Shown here: positions 18,121 through 26,340 of the stretch, in pieces
How positions within the stretch are numbered: position 1 is the stretch's first letter
How the letters are laid out: each line of letters starts with the position of its first letter
NCBI RefSeq assembly: GCF_017355885.1
Contig: NZ_JAFEUU010000013.1
Span: 1 to 64,000, forward strand
Direction: 5' to 3'
Length of the DNA: 64,000 bases
From: Sabulicella rubraurantiaca
Lineage (GTDB): Bacteria > Pseudomonadota > Alphaproteobacteria > Acetobacterales > Acetobacteraceae
Program-made: the position numbers and the translations under genes
The notes under the pieces: generated by a model
Seen by the model: the letters and a program-made list of their open reading frames with translations, nothing else
Databases searched by the model: none
Told to the model about the DNA's origin: nothing

Positions 18121-18953
18121 CAGGAAGCGACCTTCTCGGTTTCGGGGCGCGAGGCCCATTCAGTCCAGGAGCCGTCGTAGACGGCGGGTTCCGGCAGCCC
18201 GGCGCGCAGCGCGCCGAGGGTGAGGATGCAGGCGGTGACGCCCGTCCCGCAGGAGGTGATGAGCGGCCGCGACCCGTCCGCGCCAGCCTGGGCGAAGCGG
18301 GCGCGCAGCGCCTCGGGCGGCAGCATGGTGCCGTCGGCGGCGAAGAGCTCGTTGAAGGGGATATTGGCGGCGCCCGGCATGTGGCCGGAGGGTAGGCCGG
18401 GGCGGGGTTCCGGCGCCTTGCCGTCAAAGCGGCCCTTGGCGCGCGCATCCAGCACCAGGGCCGAGCCGTCGCGCAGCGCCGCCTTCACGTCGCCAATGCC
18501 GCGCAGCCGGGCCGTGGAGAAATCCGCCGTGTACCTGGCCTGAGCACGCTCCGCCGCCTCCCCGGATTCCACGGGGCGTCCCTCGGCCAGCCACTTGGGC
18601 AGGCCGCCATCCAGCACGGCCGCCTTGGTGTGGCCCATCAGCCGCATCAGCCACCAGCCGCGCGCCGAGGATTGCAGCCCCTTCTGGTCGTAGAACACGA
18701 CCGGCATGTCATTGCCGATGCCCATCCAGCCCATCAGCCGCTCGAAGCGCGCCGGCGTCGGGGCCATGTGCGGCAGGGTGGCGTCGGGATCCGCGACTTC
18801 GTCGATGTCGAAGAAGGCGGCGCCGGGAATATGCGCCTCGCGGAACTTGGTGCGCCCGTCATGCGGTTCGTTCGGCAGGTATTTCGTCGCATCGAAGACC
18901 CGCACATGGGCGAGGTTCGCTTCCAGCCATTCGGTGGAGACGAGGTGGTCCAT
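18120..18953 (-). CDS. sseA: 3-mercaptopyruvate / thiosulfate sulfurtransferase
   Basis: The enzyme moves a sulfane sulfur from 3-mercaptopyruvate or thiosulfate to an acceptor. I start at MDHLVSTEWLEANLAHVRVF, with GGAGG about 10 bases upstream; longer frames overlap alaX. The product is 277 residues with two rhodanese domains. The first contains REAHIPGAAFFDIDEV, the second carries the active cysteine in TSCGTGVTACILTLGAL, the CGxGVT loop typical of mercaptopyruvate rather than thiosulfate users. It ends YDGSWTEWASRPE. The pairing with metC suggests a sulfur amino acid unit. Confidence 0.93.
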   Translation of the reverse strand: MDHLVSTEWLEANLAHVRVFDATKYLPNEPHDGRTKFREAHIPGAAFFDIDEVADPDATLPHMAPTPARFERLMGWMGIGNDMPVVFYDQKGLQSSARGWWLMRLMGHTKAAVLDGGLPKWLAEGRPVESGEAAERAQARYTADFSTARLRGIGDVKAALRDGSALVLDARAKGRFDGKAPEPRPGLPSGHMPGAANIPFNELFAADGTMLPPEALRARFAQAGADGSRPLITSCGTGVTACILTLGALRAGLPEPAVYDGSWTEWASRPETEKVAS

Positions 18954-18958
18954 CTGTC

Positions 18959-19669
18959 TCAATCCTCCAACGCGATGGAGATGCGGCGGTTCTGACGACC
19001 CTTGCTTTCCAGCTTCAGCACCGTGACGCGGCCGATCTCGCCGGTGCGGGCGACATGGGTGCCGCCGCAGGGCTGGAGGTCCACGGGCGTCTCGCCCGCG
19101 CCGATCCGCACCAGCCGCACCTGCCCGCCGGTGCGGGGCGGCTGTACCGACAAGGTGCGCACGAGGCCGGGATTGGCATCCAGCTCCGCCTCGCCGATCC
19201 AGGAAAAAGACACGGGGTGGTCCTCGGCCACCAGGGCGTTCAGCCGCTCCTGCCACCATTCCTTGGGCGGCGGCTCGGGCAGGTCGAAATCGAGGCGCGA
19301 CTTCTCCGCGCCGATCTGTCCGCCCGTCACGCCGATACCGGGCGTGAGCGAGCAGAGCAGGTGCATGGTGGTGTGCATCCGCATGTGGCGGTGCCGCCGC
19401 GCCCAGTCGAGCGCGACCGTCACCTCCGCGCCGACGGGCGGCAGCTCCCCCGCAACGGGGTGCAGCACCGTGCCGTCCTCGCCCTTCAGCGCCTCGCCGG
19501 TCGCGGCCTCACCGCCTTCCCAGCGCATGGTGCCGGTGTCGCCCGGCTGCCCGCCAGAGCGCGCATAGAACACGGTGCGGTCCAGCACGATGCCGTTGGG
19601 CTGATGCTCGACGACGCGGGCGGTGCACTCGCGCAACGCCGCGTCTTCCAGGAAGAGTTTTTGGGTCAT
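18959..19669 (-). CDS. AlaX-type alanyl-tRNA editing protein
   Basis: Free-standing editing proteins of this family hydrolyse mischarged Ser- or Gly-tRNA(Ala). I start at MTQKLFLEDAALRECTARVV, whose ATG overlaps the Nudix stop by four bases. The product has 236 residues. Both metal-binding motifs are present: HTTMHLL near residue 100 and CGGTHVARTGEIG near residue 200, matching HxxxH and CxxxH of the AlaRS editing domain. The glycine-rich GGQPGDTG supports the longer AlaX class. No aminoacylation domain is attached. Confidence 0.92.
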   Translation of the reverse strand: MTQKLFLEDAALRECTARVVEHQPNGIVLDRTVFYARSGGQPGDTGTMRWEGGEAATGEALKGEDGTVLHPVAGELPPVGAEVTVALDWARRHRHMRMHTTMHLLCSLTPGIGVTGGQIGAEKSRLDFDLPEPPPKEWWQERLNALVAEDHPVSFSWIGEAELDANPGLVRTLSVQPPRTGGQVRLVRIGAGETPVDLQPCGGTHVARTGEIGRVTVLKLESKGRQNRRISIALED

Positions 19670-20301
19670 GTCCAGGCCTCGCGCAGCCTTGCGCGGTTTT
19701 GCCGCAGCCAGAACAGGCACAGCGCGGCGGTGGCGTTGCGGATCGCGCCGCCATCGAGGCGGGCGAAGCCCTCCTCAGCGGGCAGCAGCAGGGTGCGGAT
19801 GTCCTCGCCCTCGGCGGCAAGGCCGTGCGTCGCCGCCACCGTCTCGGGCAGGCGGACGCGGCCGCAATACAGGTGGATGTGCTCGTCGCAGCCGCCCTGC
19901 ATCAGCATGTAGTGGCCGATGGCTTCCAGCTGGTCCGCCTCCAGCCCGGCTTCCTCCACCGTCTCGCGGCGGGCGCAATCCGCCGGGTCCTCACCGGGTT
20001 CCAGCAGCCCGGCGACGCATTCCGTCATGACCGGCTCGAAGCCGGCGGCAAGGGCCGGAAGGCGGAACTGCTCGATCAGGCAGATCCGGTCGGTCCAGGG
20101 ATCGTAGGGAAGCAGGGCCACGGCGCCGCCACGGCGCCACAGCTCCCACACCAGCTCGGGCGAGCGTGCGCCGTCGAAGCGACGATAGGTGAAGCGGACG
20201 CGCTGCACGGGGAAGCGGCCATTCCAGGCTACCTCATCCTCCCGCACATCGAGTCCCGGATGCGGCGGGATCGGCGGAGCCTTGCTCGGTCTGGCGCTCA
20301 T
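19666..20301 (-). CDS. Nudix hydrolase, ADP-ribose pyrophosphatase type
   Basis: These enzymes hydrolyse nucleoside diphosphate sugars such as ADP-ribose. The product is 211 residues. The Nudix box is GLLEPGEDPADCARRETVEE followed by AGL, with both catalytic glutamate pairs. Upstream, VALLPYDPWTDRICLIEQFR and the downstream glycine-rich GGCDEHIHLYCGRV match the NudF/YffH group more than the MutT group. The gene heads the reverse operon and faces away from the permease at 20341. The exact substrate is not determined by sequence. Confidence 0.88.
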   Translation of the reverse strand: MSARPSKAPPIPPHPGLDVREDEVAWNGRFPVQRVRFTYRRFDGARSPELVWELWRRGGAVALLPYDPWTDRICLIEQFRLPALAAGFEPVMTECVAGLLEPGEDPADCARRETVEEAGLEADQLEAIGHYMLMQGGCDEHIHLYCGRVRLPETVAATHGLAAEGEDIRTLLLPAEEGFARLDGGAIRNATAALCLFWLRQNRARLREAWT

Positions 20302-20340
20302 TGGCCGCGGAGCCTAGCCTTGCCCCCGACGCCCGTCCAC

Positions 20341-21228
20341 ATGACCACTCCCGACATAAAATCCGCCCGAAGGCGCGCCATCCTCGCCATCCTGCTGGCT
20401 GCCCTGCTTTTCGCGGGGGCGGCGGCCTGCGTGAAGGCGCTTGGCGGGGAGGTGCCGCTGGCGCAGATCGTCCTGTTCCGCTCCGCCTTCGCCTTGCCGG
20501 TGCTCCTGCCGATGCTGCGCACGGCGGGGGGCTGGAAGGCGCTGCGGACGACGCGTCCGGGCGGGCATGCGCTGCGCCTCGTCTTCGGCTTCGCGGGGAT
20601 GGCGGGGGCCTTCTACGGCTACGCCCATCTGCCGCTGGCGACAGTGACGGCGCTGGGCTTCACCATGCCGCTCTTCCTGGCGCTGCTGGCCGTGCCCCTG
20701 CTGGGGGAAAGGCTGGAGGCGGCGCGCGGCCTCGCGGCGCTGGTGGGGTTCGGCGGCGTGCTGCTGATGGTGCGGCCCGGGGCGGGCGGCGATGGCTGGG
20801 CCATGCTGGTGGTGCTGGGGGCGGCGCTGGCCTGGGCGCTGGCGATGATCACCATTCGGCGCATGGGGGCGCGGGGCGAAAGCGGCGTGTCCATCGTCCT
20901 GTGGTTCTCCTTCGGCTCCACCCTCGTCGCGCTCCTCTGGAGCCTGCCCGGCTGGGTCTGGCCGACGCCCACGCAATGGCTGCTGCTGGCGGTGATCGGC
21001 GGCGTGTCCGCCTTCGCGCAGATCCTGATGACGGAGGCGTATCGCGTGGCCGAGCCCACGGTGGTCGCGCCCTTTGAATATTCCGGCATCGTCTGGACCA
21101 CGGCGCTTGGCGCGCTGATCTGGGCGGAGGCGCCGGATGGCTGGGACGCGATGGGCATCCTGCTGCTGGTGGGGGCGGGGCTGGCGCTGTGGCGGCGCGA
21201 GGCGATGGCGGCAGGCTTGAAGCGGTGA
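20341..21228 (+). CDS. EamA/DMT-family permease
   Basis: A ten-span inner-membrane transporter of the drug/metabolite superfamily, with unknown substrate. I start at MTTPDIKSARRRAILAILLA; the longer frame upstream overlaps the divergent Nudix gene. The product has 295 residues and two EamA repeats. The first contains VLFRSAFALPVLLPMLRTAG and PLFLALLAVPLLGERLEAAR; the second ends PFEYSGIVWTTALGALIWAE. No clear ribosome site is visible before the ATG. The stop overlaps a possible GTG start of the next gene. Confidence 0.9.
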   Translation: MTTPDIKSARRRAILAILLAALLFAGAAACVKALGGEVPLAQIVLFRSAFALPVLLPMLRTAGGWKALRTTRPGGHALRLVFGFAGMAGAFYGYAHLPLATVTALGFTMPLFLALLAVPLLGERLEAARGLAALVGFGGVLLMVRPGAGGDGWAMLVVLGAALAWALAMITIRRMGARGESGVSIVLWFSFGSTLVALLWSLPGWVWPTPTQWLLLAVIGGVSAFAQILMTEAYRVAEPTVVAPFEYSGIVWTTALGALIWAEAPDGWDAMGILLLVGAGLALWRREAMAAGLKR

Positions 21229-21251
21229 GGATTCCAGCCGCACATGGCGCC

Positions 21252-22730
21252 ATGCCCGCGCGCATCGCTTGGACCCTGGCCCTCCTTCTGCTTCCGCTGC
21301 TCGCGCTGGGGCTGCGCTGGGCGTCCTTCCTCCCTTCCGTGATCGATTGGGATGAGAGCCTCTACTTGCTCCAGGCGCGGGAGTGGCTGCGAGGGAACTG
21401 GCCGCTTTCCGGCGTGTGGGACATGCACCCGGTGGGCGCGCCGGGAATGATCGCGCTGGCCTTCCTCGTTTTCGGCGAGAATCTCTGGGCCGTGCGCCTG
21501 CTGGGCGCGCTCTGCGTCGCGGCGACAGGCTATGCGCTCATCTGGCTGGTGCGGAATCTCGGCGGCGGCCGGACGATGGCCTATGCGGCGGCGCTTCTCT
21601 ACGCCGCGCATTCGATGCTGCTGGGCGGGCTGGCCTCGAACACCGAGATCCTCTTCGCGCCGATGGCGGTATCCGCTCTGGCCCTCGCCGTGGCCCAGGG
21701 CGAGCCCTGGCGGCGCCTCTTGCCCATGGGCGCGCTGGTCGGCCTCGCCCTGCTGGTGAAGCCGGTGGCGACGCCGGAAGGCTGCCTTGCCTTCGCCCTG
21801 CTCGTGCTGCCGCTGCTGCGCGCGCGGCGCTGGCGCGAGGTGACGTTGATGGCGCTGGCCTATGCCGCGCTCTGCGCCGCGCCGACGCTGCTCACCGGGC
21901 TGGTCTATGCGCTGCGCGGCGAATTCTCCGATTGGTTCACCTCTTCCCTCCTCGCGCCGCTGCAATACGCCTCCGGCCGCATGTCGGCGGAGCAGGCGCT
22001 GTGGCGCAGTACCCTGGCGGGGCTGGAGTTCCGCTGGCTGATCCTGCTGGCGCTGCCGGCTTTCGCCGGGCTGACGGTGGCCGACGAAGGGCCGCGCCGC
22101 GTCGCGCGCTTCGGGCTGCTGTGGCTGGCCGTCGCGCTGGTGGCGGTGGTGGGGCCCGGGCAGTTCTTCGGCCATTACTTCCTGATCCTGCTGCCGCCCC
22201 TGTCGCTGCTCGCGGCGCTCGGGCTGTTCCTGGCTGCGCGCGCCCTGGCTTCGGCGCGCGCCCGGGCCGCGATGCTGGCGGTTCTCGCCCTCATCGCGAC
22301 CGACCTCGTGGCGCGGGACCTTGAGCCCCGGCTCTCGCGCGGCTTCGCCCTGGGCAGCCCGGACACGCCACGCCGCATGGCGAACCTCATGAATGAGGAG
22401 CTGCAGGAGGGCGACACGATCTTCGTGCCGAACTACCAGCCCGTCGTGTATTTCCTCACCGAGGCGCGATTGCCGACGCGCTTTCCCTTCCCGGTCCACC
22501 TCACCGGATCCTTCGCCACGCTGGCTGGGGTGGACACAGATGCGGAAGTGAAGCGCATCCTCGAATCCCGTCCGCGCTTCATCGTGCTCGACCGCTCGGA
22601 ATGGTTCGGCATGCGCGTGAGCGCCATGGCGATGCTGAGCGAGGCGCTGGAGGAGGGCTACGAGCTTGCCGCCTCCTTCGTCGAGGAGCGGGGTACGGTA
22701 GAGCTGTGGCGGCGGTTGGAGTCGGAGTAG
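21252..22730 (+). CDS. GT-C type membrane glycosyltransferase (PMT/ArnT-like)
   Basis: Enzymes of this fold move a sugar from a polyprenyl phosphate carrier to a target on the outer face of the membrane. The product is about 492 residues with roughly eleven spans. The acidic pair expected in the first outer loop is seen in FLPSVIDWDESLYLLQAREW, followed by WDMHPVGAPGMIALAF. The last 130 residues form a soluble tail. An earlier GTG at 21225 overlaps the permease stop and is an alternative start. Its place beside a polysaccharide locus fits a lipid-linked sugar transferase; the substrate is unknown. Confidence 0.82.
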   Translation: MPARIAWTLALLLLPLLALGLRWASFLPSVIDWDESLYLLQAREWLRGNWPLSGVWDMHPVGAPGMIALAFLVFGENLWAVRLLGALCVAATGYALIWLVRNLGGGRTMAYAAALLYAAHSMLLGGLASNTEILFAPMAVSALALAVAQGEPWRRLLPMGALVGLALLVKPVATPEGCLAFALLVLPLLRARRWREVTLMALAYAALCAAPTLLTGLVYALRGEFSDWFTSSLLAPLQYASGRMSAEQALWRSTLAGLEFRWLILLALPAFAGLTVADEGPRRVARFGLLWLAVALVAVVGPGQFFGHYFLILLPPLSLLAALGLFLAARALASARARAAMLAVLALIATDLVARDLEPRLSRGFALGSPDTPRRMANLMNEELQEGDTIFVPNYQPVVYFLTEARLPTRFPFPVHLTGSFATLAGVDTDAEVKRILESRPRFIVLDRSEWFGMRVSAMAMLSEALEEGYELAASFVEERGTVELWRRLESE

Positions 22731-22731
22731 C

Positions 22732-23529
22732 GTGGTTCAGGACATTCTCTTCTTCGCGTCGAAGATCTTCTGGCTCTTCGCGCGGCCCAACACCTTTGCG
22801 CTGCTGCTGCTCGCGATCGGCTTGGCGCTGCTGTGGCGCGGGCGGCGCTGGGGGCGCTGGCCCGCCCTGCTGGGCTTCGGATGGTATGCGGCGGTGCTGC
22901 TGACGCCACTCGCCGCCTGGGTCACCTTGCCGCTGGAGGACCGATTCCCGCGTCCCTCGGCGCCGGAGCGGGTGGATGGCATCGTCATCCTTGGCGGGGC
23001 GGTGGAAACGAAGCTGACCGAGGGGCGCGGCATCCCTTCGCTGAACGGCGCGGCGGAACGCATGACGGAGACGGTGGCGCTGGCGCGCCGCTACCCGCAG
23101 GCACGAATCGTGTTCAGCGGCGGCTCCGGCTTGGCTATTCCGGGCCTGCTGACGGAGGCGGAGGTGGCGAGGCGCCTGTGGGAATCGCTCGGGCTGGAAG
23201 GGGAGCGGGTGATCTACGAGGACCGCTCCCGCAACACCTGGGAGAACGCGACCGAGACTCACGCCCTGCTGAACCCGCGCGCTGAGGAGAACTGGCTTCT
23301 CGTCACCAGCGCCAGCCACATGCCACGCTCGATGGGGTGCTTCCGGCGGGCCGGGTGGCGCATCACGGCTTGGCCCGTGAACTACTCGACCCAGCCGGGC
23401 GGGGCCGGGTGGTTCGACCCGCCGCTTTCCATGCGGCTGGGGCAGGCGGAATGGGCGGTGCGGGAGTTCGTGGGCCTCGTGGCCTATTACCTGCTGGGGC
23501 GCACGAGCGCGCTCTTCCCCGCGCCCTAA
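22732..23529 (+). CDS. YdcF/ElyC-type DUF218 membrane protein
   Basis: The family is linked to envelope polysaccharide and lipid carrier homeostasis in E. coli (ElyC, SanA). The start is GTG, one base after the previous stop, giving 265 residues. Two N-terminal spans precede the DUF218 core, with DGIVILGGAVETKLTEGRGI, ARIVFSGGSGLAIPGLLTEA and VIYEDRSRNTWENATETHAL. The last third has LVTSASHMPRSMGCFRRAGW, the usual closing motif. It ends in a four-base overlap with the convergent gene. Confidence 0.88.
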   Translation: MVQDILFFASKIFWLFARPNTFALLLLAIGLALLWRGRRWGRWPALLGFGWYAAVLLTPLAAWVTLPLEDRFPRPSAPERVDGIVILGGAVETKLTEGRGIPSLNGAAERMTETVALARRYPQARIVFSGGSGLAIPGLLTEAEVARRLWESLGLEGERVIYEDRSRNTWENATETHALLNPRAEENWLLVTSASHMPRSMGCFRRAGWRITAWPVNYSTQPGGAGWFDPPLSMRLGQAEWAVREFVGLVAYYLLGRTSALFPAP

Positions 23530-24398
23530 AGCTCCGTGATGCGGCCCGGATGGGCGCGGCCGCGCAGCAAATCCCACAACCCGCGCAGATTGCCACGCAG
23601 CCGGCCGAACCGGTCCACCTCCTTCTCCGGCCAGGGCGACTTCAGCAGGTTCACCAGCAGGTGCCGCCCGGCGGAGGGCAAGGCATGCGACCAGGGAAAC
23701 GAGCCCTTCCGCGCCAGGTAGACCGGGTTCACCACCTGCGAGTAGCCCAGCCGCCGCCCCGGCACGCGCCCCGACTTGGTGCCGAGATGCACGCCGCGCG
23801 CCGCCAGCAGCCGCAGGATCGTCCCGTGCGGCAGGAGGCGGCGCGACAGGTCGATGTCCTCGTACCAGGCGTAGAGGGGCAATTCCTCGTCGAAGCGGAT
23901 GCCGTGCTCGCGCAGCGGAGCGAGGCGCAGCGCCATGTTGCAGCCATAGGCGTTGAAGGCGGGCGCTGTGGACAGCGCCTCGCTAAGTGGCGGTGCGGCG
24001 GCGAGCACGGCGCGCGCCTCCTCCGGCGAGAGGCCTGGGCCCTTTGCGCCATCGGCCAGGACGACGCCCGTCGCGACGGTGCAATCGGGCCGCGCCTGCA
24101 GCACCGTCTCCAGCACTTCCAGCCATTCGGGCGCGGGCAGGAAATCGTCGTCGAAGAAGGCCACTGCGTCGCAATCGCCCAGCTCGGCGATGATGCGGTT
24201 GCGCTGGCGCGGCAGGCCCGGCTCTCCGCGCAGCAACTCCACCCCGGGAAAGCGCGCGGCGATGCCCGCCACGTCCTCGTCGGAGACATGGCAGACGAGG
24301 ATGCGGTCCGGCGCGCGTGTCTGCCGGTCCAGCTCCGCGAGAGTCTCTGCCAGGATGGCGGGGCGGCCGCGCGTGGCGATGCCGATGGCGATCCTCAT
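23526..24398 (-). CDS. Family 2 glycosyltransferase
   Basis: A GT-A fold transferase likely to add one sugar to a lipid-linked repeat unit at the inner face of the membrane. The product has 290 residues. It begins MRIAIGIATRGRPAILAETL and carries the metal-binding aspartates in CDAVAFFDDDFLPAPEWLEV. Later it shows NAYGCNMALRLAPLREHGIR and WYEDIDLSRRLLPHG, the acceptor-side ED motif. The start overlaps the upstream gene stop by four bases. It is the last gene of the reverse operon. Donor and acceptor sugars are unknown. Confidence 0.9.
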   Translation of the reverse strand: MRIAIGIATRGRPAILAETLAELDRQTRAPDRILVCHVSDEDVAGIAARFPGVELLRGEPGLPRQRNRIIAELGDCDAVAFFDDDFLPAPEWLEVLETVLQARPDCTVATGVVLADGAKGPGLSPEEARAVLAAAPPLSEALSTAPAFNAYGCNMALRLAPLREHGIRFDEELPLYAWYEDIDLSRRLLPHGTILRLLAARGVHLGTKSGRVPGRRLGYSQVVNPVYLARKGSFPWSHALPSAGRHLLVNLLKSPWPEKEVDRFGRLRGNLRGLWDLLRGRAHPGRITEL

Positions 24399-25246
24399 GC
24401 GAGCGGCCCTGGCGGCGGCAGGGGTGCGGCGCGCATTCCGGCGAAGCGCCCGCGCAGCGTGGCGAGGTAGTAGCGCGCATGAAGGCCGCGCCCGCGCAGC
24501 AGCGACAGCGCCGCCCCGGCGAGCGGGCGATACAGGAAGGGCGCCCAGATGCGCGCGGGCACGCCGTGACGGCGCAGCGCGAAGCCCAGCCCCTCTCCAT
24601 AGCGGGCGGCGCGTGCCACCGCCTCGGGGGAGAGGCGCTTGTCCGGGTGGACCACGCGCAGCCCCGGCTCGTAGCGCGCCGCATGGCCGGCGGCGATGGC
24701 GCGGCAGACTAGGTCATTGCCCTCCGCCGAGCCGAAGCGCGTCCCCGGCCCCATGCGCTCGTCGAAGCCGCCCAGCGCCAGGGCGATGTCGCGCCGAAGC
24801 CAGAGGTTGAACTCGATCACGCTGGTCCAGGCATTGGCGAAAGTGATCGGGCCGCCCTCCGACCGCCAGCGGCCGGAACCCAACCCGCCCTCGGGCGCCT
24901 CGGCCGGGCCGGTCAGCACGGCCAATCTCGGGTCGGCAGCGAAGGCGGCACGGACCTGTGCGAGCGTGCCCGGCTTCAGCAGGCAATCATCGTCGGGAAA
25001 GGCGACGATCTCCCCACGCGCATGGCGCAGGCCGAGATTGCGTCCCGCATTGGCATTGGCAACCTCGCTGCGGAGATGCAGCAGCGGGAAGCGGTCCCCC
25101 CATTCCGACACCAGCGCGCCCAGTCGCCCATCCTCGTTCTGATCGGCCAGGATGACCTCGAAGGGCTGCTCCTGCGCCGCAAGGCTCTCGAACAGCGCGC
25201 CGATTTCCGCGACGCGGCCGCGCGTGGCGACGATGAGGGAGATCAT
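24395..25246 (-). CDS. Family 2 glycosyltransferase
   Basis: A second GT-A transferase of the same operon, 283 residues. It opens MISLIVATRGRVAEIGALFE; the nucleotide-sugar site is ANAGRNLGLRHARGEIVAFP followed by DDDC. Acceptor-side sequence GGFDERMGPGTRFGSAEGND resembles the neighbouring enzyme in layout but not closely in sequence, so the pair likely adds different sugars. Both ends overlap neighbouring genes by four bases. The C-terminal 40 residues are rich in P, L and R. Confidence 0.9.
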   Translation of the reverse strand: MISLIVATRGRVAEIGALFESLAAQEQPFEVILADQNEDGRLGALVSEWGDRFPLLHLRSEVANANAGRNLGLRHARGEIVAFPDDDCLLKPGTLAQVRAAFAADPRLAVLTGPAEAPEGGLGSGRWRSEGGPITFANAWTSVIEFNLWLRRDIALALGGFDERMGPGTRFGSAEGNDLVCRAIAAGHAARYEPGLRVVHPDKRLSPEAVARAARYGEGLGFALRRHGVPARIWAPFLYRPLAGAALSLLRGRGLHARYYLATLRGRFAGMRAAPLPPPGPLA

Positions 25247-26340
25247 GCCGCCACCGCACGCAGGAGCCGCTCGCGGAACTTCTCGGCGGAGAAATCCTCG
25301 GCGTGGAGGCGGCAGACGGTGGGATGGAAGCGCGCCTCCTCCCGCACGAATTCTCGGACGGCATTGACGATGCTGTCCACCGACTGGTCGGGGAAGAGCA
25401 GCCCCGTCTCGCCCTCGCGCACGATGTCGGCGGCACCGCCGCGCCCGTAGCAGATTAAGGGCGTGCCGGCGGCCTGGGCCTCCACCAGCGCGATGCCGAA
25501 ATCCTCCTCCGCGGCGAAGACGAAGGCGCGGGCGGTCTGCACCAGCTCCACCAGCTTCGGCTGCGACACGCGGCCCAGCACCTGGATGTTGGGCGCGCCC
25601 TCCGCCGCCTTCGCCACCAGCGGAGCGGAAGGCCCGTCCCCGGCGATGAGCAGCGGAAGATCAGGCATGCGGCGGAAGGCTTCCGCCACCAGTTCCACGC
25701 GCTTGTAGGGCACCTGGCGGGAGGCAACGACGAAATGGGTGCGTGGCGCCGTGCCCATGGGGAAGCCCGCCACGTCCACCGGCGGATGCAGCACCTCCGC
25801 CTCCCGACGCCAGGTCTTGCGGATGCGCTCGGCGATGTAGCGGCTATTGGCGAGGAGCTTGTCGGGACGCGAGGCGCTCGCCTGATCCCACAGCCGCAGG
25901 CGATGCAGCAGCCAGCGCGTATAGGCGCCCTTTAGCCCGCCCTCGCTGCCCGATTGACGCAGATACTGGCCCTGCAGATCCCAGGCGTAGCGCATGGGCG
26001 AGTGGATATAGGAGACGTGGCGCGTGCCTGGCCCCGTCACCACGCCCTTTGCGACCGCATGCGAGGAGGAGAGCACGAGGTCGAAGCCGCGCATCTCGAA
26101 CTGCTCGATCGCGATCGGCATGAGCTGGAGGTAGTTGCGGAACATGCGCCGCGCGAAGGGCATGCGCTGGAGAAAGGAGGTGTGCGGCACCTTGCCGTGC
26201 AGGAATCCCCGCTGCCCTTCCGCAAGGAAGTCGCAAAGCACGAATAGCTCCGCATCCGGATAGCAGAGCAGCATCTGCTCCAGCACGCGTTCGCTGCCCG
26301 CGTAGCTGTCGAGCCACTCATGGACGATGGCCACCTTCAT
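25243..26340 (-). CDS. Family 4 glycosyltransferase
   Basis: A GT-B fold retaining transferase with 365 residues, starting MKVAIVHEWLDSYAGSERVL. The conserved parts are VSYIHSPMRYAWDLQGQYLR in the acceptor half, LANSRYIAERIRKTW, and the donor half with HFVVASRQVPYKRVELVAEA and EEDFGIALVEAQAAGTPLIC (the EX7E motif). The start is chosen at the ATG that overlaps the previous stop by four bases; a longer frame upstream is only the shadow of that gene. Similar to WbaZ/mannosyl-type enzymes, but the sugar is not certain. Confidence 0.92.
   Translation of the reverse strand: MKVAIVHEWLDSYAGSERVLEQMLLCYPDAELFVLCDFLAEGQRGFLHGKVPHTSFLQRMPFARRMFRNYLQLMPIAIEQFEMRGFDLVLSSSHAVAKGVVTGPGTRHVSYIHSPMRYAWDLQGQYLRQSGSEGGLKGAYTRWLLHRLRLWDQASASRPDKLLANSRYIAERIRKTWRREAEVLHPPVDVAGFPMGTAPRTHFVVASRQVPYKRVELVAEAFRRMPDLPLLIAGDGPSAPLVAKAAEGAPNIQVLGRVSQPKLVELVQTARAFVFAAEEDFGIALVEAQAAGTPLICYGRGGAADIVREGETGLLFPDQSVDSIVNAVREFVREEARFHPTVCRLHAEDFSAEKFRERLLRAVAA

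Noticed and set aside
20619-22499. A 626-codon reverse frame opposite the permease and GT-C genes
   Set aside because: It is a GC-driven shadow: composition is Q, R, H, G and A without domain sequence, and two well-supported genes lie on the other strand.
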